Shown in pieces: positions 5,827-6,324 of a stretch of DNA of 6,324 nucleotides (positions are counted from its first letter, which is position 1; every line of letters starts with the position of its first letter). Source of the DNA: DATBWZ01 sp036514535 (GTDB lineage Bacteria; JAMCPX01; DATBWZ01); the NCBI GenBank assembly GCA_036514535.1, contig DATBWZ010000081.1:1-6324 (forward strand), in the 5' to 3' direction. Both the position numbers and the translations under genes were made by a program. The notes under the pieces were generated by a model. It was not told the DNA's origin and made no database searches. It saw only the letters and a list, made by a program, of their open reading frames with translations.

Positions 5827-5992
5827 AATGCCTCCTTTTAATTATATTTATCGTGCGCGATGCATGATTATTGTATCCAAATAGTTTTAATATGCGCTCT
5901 TACACCTGGTTAACTGTTTAATTTTTAAGGGAATATGTGGAGTAAAAAGATTTTGCTTGAAAGTTTTTTTTTAATATATATAATTATTCGGA
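5827..5992. other. Divergent intergenic region between the T3SS operon and a lipoprotein gene
   Basis: This 166-base AT-rich spacer must hold the start of the T3SS operon mRNA. On the - strand the Shine-Dalgarno site AAAAGGAGG is at 5839-5831. A TACAAT (5875-5870) and a TATAAT (5846-5841) could be -10 boxes, but neither has a recognisable -35 at 16-18 bases, so I do not call an operon promoter. The operon may depend on an activator. The right end contains the + strand promoter described separately. No small gene or RNA is evident. Confidence 0.6.
5957..5984 (+). promoter_or_regulatory. Sigma70-type promoter of the right-hand lipoprotein, with T9 tract in its spacer
   Basis: TTGAAA (5957-5962, 5 of 6 to consensus), a 16-base spacer, and TATAAT (5979-5984, 6 of 6). 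The predicted transcription start at about 5990-5993 coincides with the ATG at 5993, and no Shine-Dalgarno sequence is present, so a leaderless message is expected. The spacer contains nine consecutive T (5964-5972), a potential slippage site that would change the spacing of the boxes. Confidence 0.7.
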
Positions 5993-6324
5993 ATGCAAGC
6001 ACCGCTTAGATTATGGCTGCTAATTCCACTGCTTGGCTTAATTATTGCCTGCCGGAATGAATCAACCGGCGCTGTTAACAATCCTGGATCAGGCAGCGGG
6101 ACATTAAATATTGATGCGGAGATAACTGCCGGACCGGACTTCTCCAATGCCTCAGATCCCAACGATTTCAAGGTGGAAGCAGTAATAAAGATTGAGGATG
6201 CACAGGGGGTTACTGTTGAGGATGCTGTAGCTAATATTACTTCCAAAAGCACATTAACTATTCCCCATGACAAGAATGGCGTTTACAAGGCAGAGAAAAT
6301 TATCGGATATGACAGAATCTACAC
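5993..6324 (+). CDS. Lipoprotein of unknown function, 3'-truncated by window edge
   Basis: A reading frame open to the right edge, with 110 codons visible. The N terminus is a clear lipoprotein signal: MQAPLR, a hydrophobic core (LWLLIPLLGLIIA) and the lipobox L-I-I-A followed by Cys20. After lipidation the mature protein starts CRNESTG, then a Gly/Ser/Asn-rich linker to about residue 37. From there the sequence alternates hydrophobic and polar residues (TLNIDAEITAGPDF, FKVEAVIKIEDAQG, NGVYKAEKIIGYDRIY), suggesting an Ig-like or carboxypeptidase-regulatory-like beta-sandwich on the cell surface or in the periplasm. I do not recognise a family. The ATG at 5993 is the only sensible start and has no Shine-Dalgarno site, but lies 8 bases after a TATAAT box. 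It is divergent from the T3SS operon; a functional link is not shown. Confidence 0.85.
   Translation, partial: MQAPLRLWLLIPLLGLIIACRNESTGAVNNPGSGSGTLNIDAEITAGPDFSNASDPNDFKVEAVIKIEDAQGVTVEDAVANITSKSTLTIPHDKNGVYKAEKIIGYDRIY

Noticed and set aside
6051..6070. Short GCCGG / CCGGC inverted repeat in the lipoprotein
   Set aside because: Only 5 bp of pairing inside coding sequence; not distinguishable from chance.
5971..6273. A 100-codon open frame on the - strand
   Set aside because: The + strand over the same bases encodes a textbook lipoprotein signal peptide with a promoter just upstream; the - strand frame is its shadow.

Overview
The window looks like chromosomal DNA from a Gram-negative, probably anaerobic or deeply branching bacterium. 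Three things suggest this: an archaeal-type fructose-1,6-bisphosphate aldolase/phosphatase, a radical SAM protein of the AmmeMemoRadiSam (AmrS) group, and a non-flagellar type III secretion (T3SS) export gate with a SycD/LcrH-like chaperone. Two probable lipoproteins also imply a diderm envelope. I cannot name the phylum from this sequence. An uncultivated lineage, for example of PVC/Omnitrophota or deltaproteobacterial type, is only a guess. I see no tRNA, rRNA, CRISPR array, insertion sequence or phage gene.

Layout, left to right. (1) Positions 2-1051, + strand: the bulk of the FBP aldolase/phosphatase, cut at its 5' end by the window edge. (2) 1053-1352, - strand: a small lysine-rich coiled-coil lipoprotein, one base away from the preceding stop codon. 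(3) 1426-2424, + strand: amrS, divergent from the lipoprotein; the two promoters overlap each other. (4) 2440-5826, - strand: a compact three-gene operon, read right to left. It holds an unrecognised 250-residue basic protein with one hydrophobic segment, a three-TPR class II-type secretion chaperone, and SctV, the T3SS export gate. The genes are separated by 10 bp or overlap by 4 bp. (5) 5827-5992: a divergent intergenic region. (6) 5993 to the right edge, + strand: the start of another lipoprotein, cut by the window end.

The operon makes biological sense as a T3SS module. SctV receives chaperone-substrate complexes at the export gate, the SycD-like protein would hold a translocator-like substrate, and the unknown 250-residue protein next to it is the natural candidate client. 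The other T3SS parts (ATPase, rings, needle) are not in the window, so the system is either dispersed or continues upstream of another promoter.

Two modes of translation start appear. All four - strand genes have purine-rich Shine-Dalgarno sites. The two + strand genes with visible starts have none; instead each has a TATAAT box only 4-8 bases before its ATG, as expected of leaderless mRNAs. Other non-coding signals are a perfect 16-bp inverted repeat inside amrS, a 10-bp inverted repeat just inside sctV, and a run of nine T in the promoter spacer of the right-hand lipoprotein.
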